From NCBI RefSeq assembly GCF_000513195.1, contig NZ_CBVI010000094.1, positions 18,217 to 82,216 on the forward strand: DNA of 64,000 nt. The letters run 5' to 3'. Below are positions 44,693 to 54,040 of this stretch, piece after piece. The DNA is from Bacteroides timonensis (GTDB lineage: Bacteria > Bacteroidota > Bacteroidia > Bacteroidales > Bacteroidaceae). Position numbers and translations under genes: made by a program. How positions within the stretch are numbered: the stretch's first letter is position 1; every line of letters starts with the position of its first letter. The notes under the pieces were generated by a model. The model was not told the DNA's origin and ran no database searches. It saw nothing but the letters and a program-made list of their open reading frames with translations.

Positions 44693-44700
44693 TACCTTTG
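44693..44700 (+). promoter_or_regulatory. -7 element of nrdD
   Basis: TACCTTTG fits TAnnTTTG 43 bases before the nrdD start. The 306-base gap upstream also holds a terminator and a DnaA-box-like TTATCCACT at 44595-44603. Confidence 0.6.
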
Positions 44701-44743
44701 CACTCCCAATTCTAATGGATAACTAAAAAATTAAAACGAGACC

Positions 44744-46951
44744 ATGATACAGACTGTAATCAAAAGAGACGGACGTATAGTCGGTTTCAATGAAGAGAAA
44801 ATAGTAACTGCCATCCGTAAAGCAATGTTACATACGGATAAAGGCGAGGACCTGCAATTGATACGCCAAATCACAGATCATATATCTTTCAAGGGAAGTG
44901 CACAAATGACGGTGGAAGCCATTCAGGATGCCGTAGAAATGGAACTGATGAAGAGTAGCCGGAAAGATGTAGCACAGAAATATATCGCTTACCGCAATCA
45001 GCGCAGCATTGCCCGTAAAGCCAAGACGCGCGACATGTTTCTGGAGATTATAGAAATAAAATCCAATGACGTAACACGGGAAAATGCAAACATGAATGCC
45101 GATACCCCGGCAGGCATGATGATGAAGTTTGCCAGTGAAACGACCAAACCCTTTGTGGATGACTATCTGCTAAGCGATGAAGTACTGGAAGCCGTAAGCG
45201 GCAATTACCTGCATATTCATGACAAGGACTACTACCCTACCAAGAGCCTGACATGTGTTCAGCATCCATTGGATCGTATTTTGACCTGCGGCTTTTCTGC
45301 CGGACACGGTGAATCCCGTCCTGCCAAACGCATCGAAACAGCAAGTATCCTGGGATGTATCTCACTGGAAACTGCACAGAATGAAATGCACGGCGGCCAG
45401 GCTATCCCGGCATTCGACTTTTATCTGGCACCCTACGTACGCAACAGCTATATCGAAGAAATCAAGAATCTGGAAGAGCTGAACGGAAAGGATTATTCAC
45501 ATCTATATCAGAAAGAGCTTACAGACTATCTGCAACAGCCGCTGGATGGACTGTCCGACGAGAAACGCATTGTGCAACATGCCATTAACAAGACTGTAGC
45601 ACGTGTACATCAGTCAATGGAAGCATTCATCCATAATATGAATACCATTCACTCACGCGGTGGTAACCAGGTAGTATTCAGTTCTATCAATTACGGCACG
45701 GATACATCTGCCGAAGGACGCTGCATCATCCGCGAACTTCTGAAAAGTACCTATCAAGGTGTAGGTAACGGCGAAACAGCCATATTCCCTATTCAGATAT
45801 GGAAAAAGAAACGTGGTGTGAGCTATCTGCCGGAAGACCGGAACTATGACCTCTACCAGCTTGCCTGCAAAGTGACGGCCCGCCGCTTCTTTCCGAATTT
45901 CCTCAATCTGGACGCTACTTTCAACCAAAGCGAAGAGTGGAAGGCAGATGACCCGAAACGCTATCAGCATGAAGTAGCCACCATGGGATGCCGTACGCGT
46001 GTATTCGAAAACCGTTTCGGACCGAAAACTTCAATCGGACGCGGAAATATCTCTTTTTCTACCATTAATATCGTACGCCTGGCTATCGAGTGTATGAAGA
46101 TAGAAGATGAAGAATTGCGTATAGCCAAATTCTTCGCAAAACTGGATTCAATGCTCGAAGTCACTGCACGCCAACTGCACGAACGTATGGAATTCCAGAA
46201 AACTGCATTTGCCAAGCAATTCCCATTGCTGATGTCTGCCCTATGGGTAGGTTGCGAAAAACTGAAACCAAACGATACAATTGCCTCTGTTATCAATCAG
46301 GGAACGTTGGGCATAGGTTTCATAGGTTTGGCAGAATGTCTGGTTGCCCTTACTGGCAAACATCACGGAGAATCGGAAGAAGCACAAAAACTGGGAGTAA
46401 AAATAGTAACTTATATGCGCGACCGCGCCGACCAATTCTCTGATCAGTATCACCATAATTACAGTGTGCTGGCTACGCCTGCCGAAGGACTATCCGGCAA
46501 ATTCACAGGGGCAGATCGTAAGAAGTTTGGTGTATTGCCGGGAATTACAGACCGGGATTATTACACTAATTCCAATCATGTGCCTGTATATTATAAGTGT
46601 AGCGCCCGCCATAAGGCAGAAGTGGAAGCTCCGTATCATGAACTGACACGTGGCGGACATATTTTCTATGTAGAAATAGACGGTGATGCGACACACAATC
46701 CTGAGGTCATCATGCGTGTAGTGGACATGATGGACCAGTATAATATCGGATACGGCTCAGTAAACCATAACCGCAACCGCTGTCTGGAATGCGGATATGA
46801 AAACTCTACTCCGAATCTGGAAGCCTGTCCGAAATGTGGCAGCACGCACATCGATAAGTTACAACGTATCACCGGTTACCTGGTAGGTACTACCGACCGC
46901 TGGAACAATGCCAAACTGGCGGAACTCAACGACCGTGTCATTCATAACTAA
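44744..46951 (+). CDS. nrdD: anaerobic ribonucleoside-triphosphate reductase (class III)
   Basis: The 735-residue protein has an N-terminal ATP-cone (MIQTVIKRDGRIVGFNEEKIV, about 1-95), the ten-stranded glycyl-radical barrel with HNMNTIHSRGGNQVVFSSIN, and a C-terminal zinc site with two CxxC pairs (CLEC and CPKC, about 680-700) followed by the radical-glycine motif RITGYL (about 707-712). It reduces NTPs to dNTPs under anoxia, with formate as reductant in the class. NrdG, which generates the glycyl radical, follows after 32 bases. All key residues are present. Confidence 0.95.
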   Translation: MIQTVIKRDGRIVGFNEEKIVTAIRKAMLHTDKGEDLQLIRQITDHISFKGSAQMTVEAIQDAVEMELMKSSRKDVAQKYIAYRNQRSIARKAKTRDMFLEIIEIKSNDVTRENANMNADTPAGMMMKFASETTKPFVDDYLLSDEVLEAVSGNYLHIHDKDYYPTKSLTCVQHPLDRILTCGFSAGHGESRPAKRIETASILGCISLETAQNEMHGGQAIPAFDFYLAPYVRNSYIEEIKNLEELNGKDYSHLYQKELTDYLQQPLDGLSDEKRIVQHAINKTVARVHQSMEAFIHNMNTIHSRGGNQVVFSSINYGTDTSAEGRCIIRELLKSTYQGVGNGETAIFPIQIWKKKRGVSYLPEDRNYDLYQLACKVTARRFFPNFLNLDATFNQSEEWKADDPKRYQHEVATMGCRTRVFENRFGPKTSIGRGNISFSTINIVRLAIECMKIEDEELRIAKFFAKLDSMLEVTARQLHERMEFQKTAFAKQFPLLMSALWVGCEKLKPNDTIASVINQGTLGIGFIGLAECLVALTGKHHGESEEAQKLGVKIVTYMRDRADQFSDQYHHNYSVLATPAEGLSGKFTGADRKKFGVLPGITDRDYYTNSNHVPVYYKCSARHKAEVEAPYHELTRGGHIFYVEIDGDATHNPEVIMRVVDMMDQYNIGYGSVNHNRNRCLECGYENSTPNLEACPKCGSTHIDKLQRITGYLVGTTDRWNNAKLAELNDRVIHN

Positions 46952-46980
46952 TCACTAATCGTTAATCACTAATCACTATC
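46947..46980 (+). repeat. heptamer tandem repeat between nrdD and nrdG
   Basis: Units ACTAATC, ACTAATC, GTTAATC, ACTAATC and a partial ACTATC. The array begins inside the nrdD stop codon and ends three bases before the nrdG GTG start. Confidence 0.85.
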
Positions 46981-46983
46981 AAC

Positions 46984-47493
46984 GTGCTTTCTATCCTTGA
47001 CATTATAGAAGATACTACAGTGGACGGTCCGGGCTTCCGGACCTCCATTTATGCTGCCGGATGCCCGAACAGATGCCCCGGTTGCCATAATCCTGAATCC
47101 TGGGATATCAACCGGGGACGCTGGATGTCGACAGACGAAATTCTGGCGAAAGTGCTTGCCGACAATTTTGCAGACGTAACATTCAGTGGCGGAGATCCGA
47201 TGTACCAACCCGAGGGATTTACAGAACTGGCATGTGCCATCAAGGAAAAAAGTAACAAGAACATCTGGTGCTATACAGGATATACTTTTGAGACTCTGCT
47301 ACGCAATCCACTACAGGCCAAACTGTTGCAGTATATCGATGTACTGGTAGACGGGAAATTCAAACAGGAACTACGGGATGAAAGCCTGTGCTTCCGCGGA
47401 AGTAAAAACCAACGCTTGATTGACGTACAGGCTTCATTACAGGCAGAAGAGGTAGTGACATACAACTATAATCCCGTACCTCGCATTGCTTAA
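46984..47493 (+). CDS. nrdG: anaerobic RNR-activating radical SAM protein
   Basis: The 169-residue protein starts at a GTG (MLSILDIIEDTTVDGPGFRTSIY) and has the radical-SAM iron-sulfur motif CxxxCxxC in AGCPNRCPGCHNP. SGGDPMYQPEGF follows as the SAM-binding GGE/GGD stretch, then VDGKFKQEL. It uses S-adenosylmethionine to create the glycyl radical on NrdD. It follows nrdD by 32 bases occupied by a heptamer repeat. The start is read as GTG because no in-frame ATG precedes the conserved residues. Confidence 0.93.
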   Translation: MLSILDIIEDTTVDGPGFRTSIYAAGCPNRCPGCHNPESWDINRGRWMSTDEILAKVLADNFADVTFSGGDPMYQPEGFTELACAIKEKSNKNIWCYTGYTFETLLRNPLQAKLLQYIDVLVDGKFKQELRDESLCFRGSKNQRLIDVQASLQAEEVVTYNYNPVPRIA

Positions 47494-47507
47494 TAATCAG
47501 TATGAAG

Positions 47508-47640
47508 GTGTGTCAAAATAAGGATTAGAACACAAATTACACAAATAATGGTTTTTTAGGCTTCTGATAATCAGAGCTTATCTGATTTGTTATTTGCGTA
47601 ATTTGTGTAATTTGCGTTCTTTTATTCAGTTTTGACACAC
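47508..47640. repeat. 133-bp MITE-like element with nested inverted repeats
   Basis: The ends are a perfect 11-bp inverted repeat, GTGTGTCAAAA (47508-47518) and TTTTGACACAC (47630-47640). Inside, ACACAAATTACACAAATAA (47530-47548) pairs with 47590-47608 with one mismatch, and a small palindrome CTGATAATCAG sits near the centre. No coding frame. It fills most of the 283-base gap between nrdG and the thrE gene. Confidence 0.7.
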
Positions 47641-47699
47641 TCTCTCTCCTTTCTTGCCTTCCTCCTTTCAGAAATTCCCATAATTATAACTTATTATCA

Positions 47700-47731
47700 T
47701 TTCCTTCTTTCCTCAAAAAACCGTACCTTTG
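47700..47731 (+). promoter_or_regulatory. promoter of the thrE operon
   Basis: TTTC (47700-47703), a 20-base spacer and TACCTTTG (47724-47731) precede the first gene by 45 bases. Confidence 0.6.
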
Positions 47732-47776
47732 CGGCGCTTTTCAAGAATAGATAATATTAGGATAACATTTTAAAGT

Positions 47777-48544
47777 ATGAATTCGCCAAACGAATTAAAA
47801 GAAATTACCCGGTTTTTACTGGAGTATGCTAATCGTCTTATGGGGTCCGGCGTACACACTTCACGCGTGATACGAAACACCCGTCGCATCGGAAAGTCAC
47901 TGGACGTAGACGTGAAAATGAGCCTTTTCCAAAAGACCATGGTGGTAAGTGTATGCGACATTGACAGCACGGAAGTCTACAATGAAGTAGCCATTATCCC
48001 CGCTTTCCCCATCAGTTTCGAACTGAACGCTGAACTGAGTGCGCTTAGTTGGGAAGCCTACGACAATCATTTGCCTCTGGAGACACTTTGGGACAAGTAT
48101 GAGAAAATAATATCACGACCGAAGATGGACCCGCTTTGTACATTGTTTCTGGTGGGTTTTGCCAATGCTTCTTTCTGCGCCCTGTTTGGCGGTGACTGGA
48201 CAGCGCGTCTCATTGTATTCTCCGCAACGCTCATCGGTTTCTATATAAAACAGATTATGCAGAAGAAGAAAATCAATCATTATCTTGTTTTCATTGTATC
48301 TGCATTCGTAGCTTCCATGGTTGCTTCTTCAGCGCTTACGCTGGAAACGACAGCTGAGATAGCCATTGCCACAAGTGTTCTTTATCTGGTGCCCGGCGTC
48401 CCCTTGCTGAATGGTGTCATTGATATTGTCGAGGGACATGTATTAACCGGCTGCACCCGTCTCATCCAGGCATTACTGCTGGTATTATGTATTTCCGTAG
48501 GACTCTCCTGCACTCTTATGTTAATTAGAAACAGTTTATTATGA
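47777..48544 (+). CDS. threonine/serine exporter, N-terminal (DUF1212) subunit
   Basis: The 255-residue protein opens with a soluble region containing LLEYANRLMGSGVHTSRVIRNTRRIG, VSVCDIDSTEV, and continues into five membrane segments (about 115-245), including YLVPGVPLLNGVIDIVEGH. This is the ThrE N-terminal (DUF1212) half. ThrE exporters of Corynebacterium are single chains; here and in many bacteria the halves are two genes. The downstream gene encodes the other half and overlaps by four bases (ATGA). Confidence 0.85.
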   Translation: MNSPNELKEITRFLLEYANRLMGSGVHTSRVIRNTRRIGKSLDVDVKMSLFQKTMVVSVCDIDSTEVYNEVAIIPAFPISFELNAELSALSWEAYDNHLPLETLWDKYEKIISRPKMDPLCTLFLVGFANASFCALFGGDWTARLIVFSATLIGFYIKQIMQKKKINHYLVFIVSAFVASMVASSALTLETTAEIAIATSVLYLVPGVPLLNGVIDIVEGHVLTGCTRLIQALLLVLCISVGLSCTLMLIRNSLL

Positions 48545-49035
48545 TACTCGTTGATATACTTACGGACGGCATATTTGCCGCAGTTGCCGCCATCGGTTTC
48601 GGAGCGATTTCAGATCCTCCCTTGCGCGCTTTTCCTTCCATTGCCTTGCTTGCCGCTATCGGCCATGCTTTGCGTTTTTGTCTGATGACCTATCTGGGAG
48701 TAGATATCGCCACTGCATCTCTATTTGCTTCTTTCAGTATCGGTATGGGAAGTCTGGTTTTGGGAAAACGTATCTATTGCCCCATGACCGTGCTCTACAT
48801 CCCTGCATTGCTGCCTATGATTCCGGGTATGTATGCCTACAAAATAGTATTCTCACTCATCATGTTCATGCAGAATATGAAAGTACCGGAATTGCAAGAA
48901 AAGTATTTGATAGACTTATTCACGAACACAATTGTTACTTGTAGCGTCATTTTCATGTTGGCAGTGGGCGCCACTATACCGTTGTTCTTGTTTATCAAAC
49001 GAGCTTTCTCCATGACAAGACACGAGAAAAATTAA
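48541..49035 (+). CDS. threonine/serine exporter, C-terminal (DUF3815) subunit
   Basis: The 164-residue protein has five predicted membrane segments and the ThrE_2/DUF3815 pattern: FGAISDPPLRAFPSIALLAAIGHALRF, then CPMTVLYIPALLPMIPGMYAYK. It completes the ThrE-like exporter with the gene before it. Start and previous stop overlap as ATGA. Its stop codon lies in a heptamer repeat. Confidence 0.85.
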   Translation: MILVDILTDGIFAAVAAIGFGAISDPPLRAFPSIALLAAIGHALRFCLMTYLGVDIATASLFASFSIGMGSLVLGKRIYCPMTVLYIPALLPMIPGMYAYKIVFSLIMFMQNMKVPELQEKYLIDLFTNTIVTCSVIFMLAVGATIPLFLFIKRAFSMTRHEKN

Positions 49036-49062
49036 AAGTTGAAAATTAAAATTTAAAAGATT
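49028..49062 (+). repeat. heptamer tandem repeat
   Basis: Five 7-bp units (AAAATTA, AAAGTTG, AAAATTA, AAATTTA, AAAGATT) run from the stop of the DUF3815 gene to 5 bases before the next ATG. Confidence 0.75.
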
Positions 49063-49066
49063 GCGT

Positions 49067-49789
49067 ATGGAAGTTTTTTGGAAAACAATCGCACAATATA
49101 ATGAAGCAACCTGGATTTTCCAGGTAATTATTACGATTGCAGGTATTCTGCTGACCGTACTACTTTATCAAAAACCGACACTGCTGATAAAGCGGTTGAT
49201 GAAGGGATATATGGTATTTTTAAATAGCTGGATTTCTATCGTCTACTACATGATCTATTGTGGTGACCGGAATTACAATTATATACTTGCCATATTCTGG
49301 GGTATAATTGCACTTATCTGGCTGTGGGACCTCATCACAAACTATACTCCGTTTGAACGTTATCACAAATATGACAAACTGACTTACATACTGTATGCCA
49401 TGCCATTCCTTTACCCTCTCTTGTCATGGGCACGGGGCATGGAATTCCCAATGATGACCACCTGTGTGATGCCCTGCTCCGTGGCAGTATTCACCATCGG
49501 ATTGTTACTGGCATTTTCACGCAAAGTAAATCTGCTTGTAATACTTTTCCTTTGTCACTGGGCATTGATAGCGTTTTCTAAAGTGTACATCTACAAAATT
49601 CCCGAAGACTTATTGCTGGCAAGTGCAACCGTTCCTGCCATTTATCTCTTCTTCAAGAATTACTTCGACCAGAATCTGCATAAAGAAACAAAACCAAGTG
49701 CCAAATATACAAACTGGATTCTAATAGCACTCTGTGTAGCAATTGGAGTATTTCTAAGTATCACGATATTGAACGAATTAGTTGGTTAG
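49067..49789 (+). CDS. multi-pass membrane protein of unknown function
   Basis: The 240-residue protein has seven likely membrane segments (about 18-36, 45-62, 70-88, 108-125, 135-152, 160-185 and 212-235). MEVFWKTIAQYNEATWIFQ precedes the first. It has no cofactor or transport motif I recognise; it resembles the uncharacterised DUF6064-like seven-helix proteins only in size and topology. It is preceded by the ThrE halves with a heptamer repeat in between and ends at a shared hairpin with gpmA. Start chosen at the ATG 49067, not the in-frame TTG at 49061. Confidence 0.75.
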   Translation: MEVFWKTIAQYNEATWIFQVIITIAGILLTVLLYQKPTLLIKRLMKGYMVFLNSWISIVYYMIYCGDRNYNYILAIFWGIIALIWLWDLITNYTPFERYHKYDKLTYILYAMPFLYPLLSWARGMEFPMMTTCVMPCSVAVFTIGLLLAFSRKVNLLVILFLCHWALIAFSKVYIYKIPEDLLLASATVPAIYLFFKNYFDQNLHKETKPSAKYTNWILIALCVAIGVFLSITILNELVG

Positions 49790-49798
49790 AGAATTAAA

Positions 49799-49861
49799 TA
49801 TGAAGTATGAAGTATTAAGCGCATCATTAATACCTGAACCTAATACTTCATATTTCATACT
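49799..49861. terminator. bidirectional hairpin between the membrane protein gene and gpmA
   Basis: TATGAAGTATGAAGTATTA (49799-49817) pairs with TAATACTTCATATTTCATA (49841-49859) with one mismatch. The left arm consists of three heptamers (TATGAAG, TATGAAG, TATTAAG), so the hairpin also belongs to the heptamer repeat class. Confidence 0.7.
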
Positions 49862-49870
49862 GATTTCATT

Positions 49871-50617
49871 CTATTTATTCTTTCCTTGATTTGCTACTGC
49901 TTCCATCAATTTCTTTATTTCCTCCGGATCTCCCAAGAAATAGTCTTTCTGCAAATTCAGGTCATCATCAAATTCAAAGACATAAGGTACGGCGGTGGGC
50001 AGGTTCAGCTTCACAATATCTTCATCGGAGATATGCTTCAGGTGCTTGATGATTCCTCTTAAACTATTACCATGTGCCACTACTAACAGCTCGTCTGCTG
50101 TTTTCAGATTCGGGAAAATCACACATTTCCAGTAAGGCATGATACGTTCGATTGTATCTTTCAGAGACTCGGTACGAGGCAGTTCCGCATCGGGCACTTC
50201 ATTATAACGCGCTTCAAAGCGCGGATTACGAGGATCATCCTCAGTCAGTGCATGCGGAGCAATATCGTAGCTACGACGCCAGATCAACACCTGCTCTTCA
50301 CCGTATTTGGCAGCTGTTTCCGCCTTATTCAAACCTTGAAGCTGTCCATAATGCTTCTCGTTCAGACGCCAGGATTTCTCTACCGATATCCAGTCCTGAT
50401 CCATACGATCCAATACCACATCCAGTGTTTTCACTGCACGTTTCAGGTAGGAAGTATAGGCTTTATCAAACTGGAAGCCATTATCTATCAATAACTGTCC
50501 CGCCTTTTTAGCTTCGGCAATACCTTTTTCCGTTAAATCTACATCGGTCCAACCAGTGAAACGATTTTCCTTATTCCATGCGCTCTCGCCATGGCGAAGT
50601 AATACAATTTTCTTCAT
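49871..50617 (-). CDS. gpmA: 2,3-bisphosphoglycerate-dependent phosphoglycerate mutase
   Basis: The 248-residue protein starts MKKIVLLRHGESAWNKENRF with the phosphohistidine in RHGES (8-12, H9), followed by FTGWTDVDLTEKG, LNEKHYGQLQGLNKAETA and VVAHGNSLRGIIKHL with the second histidine. It interconverts 3- and 2-phosphoglycerate in glycolysis. It stands alone; the hairpin at 49799-49861 follows it. Confidence 0.95.
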   Translation of the reverse strand: MKKIVLLRHGESAWNKENRFTGWTDVDLTEKGIAEAKKAGQLLIDNGFQFDKAYTSYLKRAVKTLDVVLDRMDQDWISVEKSWRLNEKHYGQLQGLNKAETAAKYGEEQVLIWRRSYDIAPHALTEDDPRNPRFEARYNEVPDAELPRTESLKDTIERIMPYWKCVIFPNLKTADELLVVAHGNSLRGIIKHLKHISDEDIVKLNLPTAVPYVFEFDDDLNLQKDYFLGDPEEIKKLMEAVANQGKNK

Positions 50618-50691
50618 ACGAATTATTTTTTATTAGTCGTATAAATAAAACACGCATCTATCGGAACTTGTTCAATAAAAGGGAGGGAGTA

Positions 50692-51339
50692 CTACTTCAG
50701 CAGTGAATCAGCATATATGCACAACTTCAGCATTTGTTGAGCATCGTCAAAGCATATATTATTTTCCTTAATATACCTCTCCAATTCCTCCTTATGAGTA
50801 GAATTCAGCTTCAGAAATTGCTTCATATTACGAACCTCCTTCTTTTTCCCTTTTTTCTCCACCCAATATACATTATACCGACTTCCTATTTCCAACTTTA
50901 CAGGAGCATCAGGCGAGAATCCTGCATTGTTGGAAGAATACGTCTTCACATTACCCAACGAAGAGGTACCGCCATATCCCACAGACTTCGGTTTATCACG
51001 AACAGTAACTTTGTATTGTACATAAAATGAAGGCTCCGAAGAAAGAATTTCAACTCCACCATCCTGTTCCGGATAAAATACCCGTGCACCAAACTTTATA
51101 ATATTCACCTCATCAGCATTCGACAATACTTTTGCCTGATTTCCATCCTGCTCATCAATAAAATAGAATTTTTCGCTCGGAAGATGATAATTCATCTTGC
51201 CACGAATTTCCATACCATTTCTCATATAGACAATAGCATCCTGATAGGTATCAAAGAGAAAAGGCGACAGTTCCGTTTGTGAATATCCGCCAGAAACTAT
51301 ACCAAACAAACAACTCAATGAAAGAAGTAAATGTCTCAT
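50692..51339 (-). CDS. secreted protein of unknown family
   Basis: The 215-residue protein has a signal peptide (MRHLLLSLSCLFGIVSGGYSQ) and a mature part with mixed beta and charged segments: YQDAIVYMRNGMEIRGKMNY, then a stretch ending RNMKQFLKLNSTHKEELERYIKENNI and a helical C terminus. It resembles other small Bacteroides periplasmic proteins in form, but I do not recognise the family. It is on the same strand as gpmA and the glycogen genes, with gaps of about 75-100 bases, so operon membership is unclear. Confidence 0.7.
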   Translation of the reverse strand: MRHLLLSLSCLFGIVSGGYSQTELSPFLFDTYQDAIVYMRNGMEIRGKMNYHLPSEKFYFIDEQDGNQAKVLSNADEVNIIKFGARVFYPEQDGGVEILSSEPSFYVQYKVTVRDKPKSVGYGGTSSLGNVKTYSSNNAGFSPDAPVKLEIGSRYNVYWVEKKGKKKEVRNMKQFLKLNSTHKEELERYIKENNICFDDAQQMLKLCIYADSLLK

Positions 51340-51362
51340 AGTACATATATTATAAGGTGAAT

Positions 51363-51416
51363 AAAAAAGCGAAAAGCTGCCCCGAGAAGTTTAGTAAACC
51401 TCCCGTGAGCAGCTTC
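51363..51416 (-). terminator. terminator after the glycogen phosphorylase gene
   Basis: AAGCTGC (51374-51380) pairs with GCAGCTT (51409-51415); on the minus strand the stem is followed by a T-rich stretch (TTTTCGCTTTTTTATTC). Confidence 0.75.
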
Positions 51417-51438
51417 TCTATATTGTTAGATCAAACTC

Positions 51439-54003
51439 TTACACGAACCAACGAACGTAGCAGAAGTCCTGACGGTGAGGCAGGTCAGAGTTTTTCGGGA
51501 ACATACGGTAGGATACTTTAAAGCTACCTGCGTTCTCTAATTTATGTTTCACCTGGAAGGTATAGAGGTTACCCTCTTTCTTCACTACGCTGAACGGCTC
51601 AACAGAGTAAACGTGTTGTTTACCGTCACCGGCAGTGTAAGTAGTTACCAGTTCCAGACCGATTGCATCGTTCAAGCCCTTCTCATCAATAACGTAAGTA
51701 ATGGAATATTCCTTACCGCTTTCGATGGTGGCTTGCTGCAATTCTTCACACGTGTCACAAGATACGACTTCGATGCTGTCCCACTTAGAAACCACTTCTT
51801 CTTTCCAAGCAGCAATTTCCTTAGCTTTGGCATTGTCATTAGCAGACAGTGCGCTGAAACGTTTAGCCAGCTTAGTGTAGAACTTGCTATAATAGTCGTC
51901 CAACTGACGTTTCATTGTATAGTGAGGTGCAATCTGTGCGATAGAATTCTTGATAGTCTTCACCCAACCTTCAGAGTATCCCTTCTTGTTGCGTGCATAG
52001 TACAACGGCAGAATCTCAGTTTCAAGGATGCTGTAGATAGTAGCTGCATCAAGCTGATCCTGATGTTCCTGGTTCTGGTAAGTACGCTTTTCTGTCAGTG
52101 CCCAACCTGCACCTTCACGGTAGCCTTCCAACCACCAACCGTCGAGTACGGAGAAGTTTACAACACCGTTCATCAACGCTTTCTCGCCGGAAGTACCGGA
52201 TGCTTCGAGCGGACGAGTCGGAGTATTCAACCAGATATCCACACCGGATACCAGGCGGCGAGCCAGCTGCATATCATAGTTTTCCAGGAAGATAATCTTA
52301 CCCAGGAATTCCGGACGACGGGAGATCTCGATAATTCTCTTGATCAGACCTTGACCAGCTCCATCATGCGGGTGAGCCTTACCGGTGAACAGGAACTGTA
52401 CCGGATAGTCAGGATTGTTCACAATCTTAGCCAGACGGTCAAGGTCAGTGAACAGCAGGTGAGCACGTTTGTAAGTAGCAAAACGACGACCGAAACCGAT
52501 CAGCAATGCATTCGGGTTGATCTTATCCATCAACGAAACGATACGTGAAGGATCACCCTGGTTCTTCAACCAAGTTTCACGATATTGCTTACGAACATAG
52601 TCGATCAACTTGTTTTTCAAAGCCATACGTGTTCCCCAGATTTTTTCATCGGGCACATCATAGATAGCTTCCCAAATCTTCGGGTTAGACTGATCGTACA
52701 AGAAGTTCTCGTCAAAGTTAGCAGCATAGAGATGTTTCCATTCGGTAGCGCTCCAAGTCGGGAAGTGTACACCGTTGGTAACATAACCCACATGCATTTC
52801 TTCGGGGAAATAACCCTTCCAGATAGAAGAGAACATCTCCTGAGAAACTTTTCCGTGCAGCCAGCTTACACCGTTCACTTCCTGTGAAGTGTTGCAAGCG
52901 AAGACTGACATGCAGAAACGTTCGCCTTTATCACCCGGATTATTACGGCCGAGATCCATCAGGTCATCCCAAGTGATACCCATCTTGGCAGGATAACCGC
53001 CCATGTATTTGCCGAAGAGACCTTCGTCAAAGTAGTCGTGACCGGCAGGAACCGGAGTATGTACAGTATACAGAGAAGATGCACGCACCAGCTCGATAGC
53101 CTGATCGTAAGACAGACCTCCTGCTACATAGTCGCAGATACGCTGAACATTGATCAATGCCGCATGTCCTTCGTTACAGTGATAAACATCTTTCTTGACA
53201 CCCAGTTTCTTCAGTGTCAAGATACCACCGATACCGAGCAGAATTTCTTGTTTCAGACGGTTTTCCCAGTCACCACCATAGAGTTGGTGAGTGATAGGAC
53301 GGTCGAATTCACTGTTCATTTCATTGTCCGTATCCAACAGATAGAGAGAAATACGTCCCACATTCACACGCCATACAAACGCATGAACAAAGTAATCCAG
53401 ATAAGGAACATCCACAATCACCTGATTGCCATTCTCGTCCATCACGCGCTCGATAGGCAACTGGCCGAAGTTCTGAGCTTCGTAGTTGGCAATCTGCTGA
53501 CCATCCATAGAGAGAGTCTGTGTAAAGTAACCGTAACGATACAGGAAACCGACTGCGCAAAGGTCTACATTGCTGTCAGAAGCCTCTTTCAGGTAGTCGC
53601 CGGCAAGAACGCCCAAACCACCTGAATAGATCTTGAGTACCTGGTTCAAACCGTACTCCATGCTGAAATAAGCAATGGAAGGACGTTTTTTATCAGGTTC
53701 TACATCCATATATGCTCTAAACTTAGAATACACATCATTCATTCTTTTCAGAATTACTTTGTCGTTTGCGAGTGCTTCGAGCTTAGCATAACTCATTCTT
53801 TCTAACAAGAGGACAGGGTTATGACCGACTTCTTTCCACAGAGCAGGGTCAAGATCTCCAAACAGTTCAGTAGCTTCGTAGTTCCAAGACCACCAAATGT
53901 TGTGTGCCAGTTCAGACAATTTCTCCAACTCGGCAGGAATGTGAGATTTCACATTCACATCTTTCCAGTTCGGAGTGTTTACATTACTAACTTTAATCTT
54001 CAT
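51439..54003 (-). CDS. alpha-glucan (glycogen) phosphorylase, GT35
   Basis: The 854-residue protein has an N-terminal DUF3417-like region (LSELAHNIWWSWNYEATELFGDLDP), the GT35 core with YFSMEYGLNQVLKIYSGGLGVLAGD, and the PLP-binding motif EASGTSGEKALMNG (about 600-613, K608). It phosphorolyses glycogen to glucose-1-phosphate. It lies 37 bases downstream of the glycogen synthase gene on the same strand, so synthesis and breakdown enzymes are one operon. Confidence 0.92.
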   Translation of the reverse strand: MKIKVSNVNTPNWKDVNVKSHIPAELEKLSELAHNIWWSWNYEATELFGDLDPALWKEVGHNPVLLLERMSYAKLEALANDKVILKRMNDVYSKFRAYMDVEPDKKRPSIAYFSMEYGLNQVLKIYSGGLGVLAGDYLKEASDSNVDLCAVGFLYRYGYFTQTLSMDGQQIANYEAQNFGQLPIERVMDENGNQVIVDVPYLDYFVHAFVWRVNVGRISLYLLDTDNEMNSEFDRPITHQLYGGDWENRLKQEILLGIGGILTLKKLGVKKDVYHCNEGHAALINVQRICDYVAGGLSYDQAIELVRASSLYTVHTPVPAGHDYFDEGLFGKYMGGYPAKMGITWDDLMDLGRNNPGDKGERFCMSVFACNTSQEVNGVSWLHGKVSQEMFSSIWKGYFPEEMHVGYVTNGVHFPTWSATEWKHLYAANFDENFLYDQSNPKIWEAIYDVPDEKIWGTRMALKNKLIDYVRKQYRETWLKNQGDPSRIVSLMDKINPNALLIGFGRRFATYKRAHLLFTDLDRLAKIVNNPDYPVQFLFTGKAHPHDGAGQGLIKRIIEISRRPEFLGKIIFLENYDMQLARRLVSGVDIWLNTPTRPLEASGTSGEKALMNGVVNFSVLDGWWLEGYREGAGWALTEKRTYQNQEHQDQLDAATIYSILETEILPLYYARNKKGYSEGWVKTIKNSIAQIAPHYTMKRQLDDYYSKFYTKLAKRFSALSANDNAKAKEIAAWKEEVVSKWDSIEVVSCDTCEELQQATIESGKEYSITYVIDEKGLNDAIGLELVTTYTAGDGKQHVYSVEPFSVVKKEGNLYTFQVKHKLENAGSFKVSYRMFPKNSDLPHRQDFCYVRWFV

Positions 54004-54040
54004 TGTATGATAACTTGATTGATTAATATTCTATTTCTAT

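Noticed and set aside
51544..52548. Plus-strand open frame of 334 codons within the glycogen phosphorylase gene
   Set aside because: It lies entirely opposite a conserved GT35 gene and shows no protein features.
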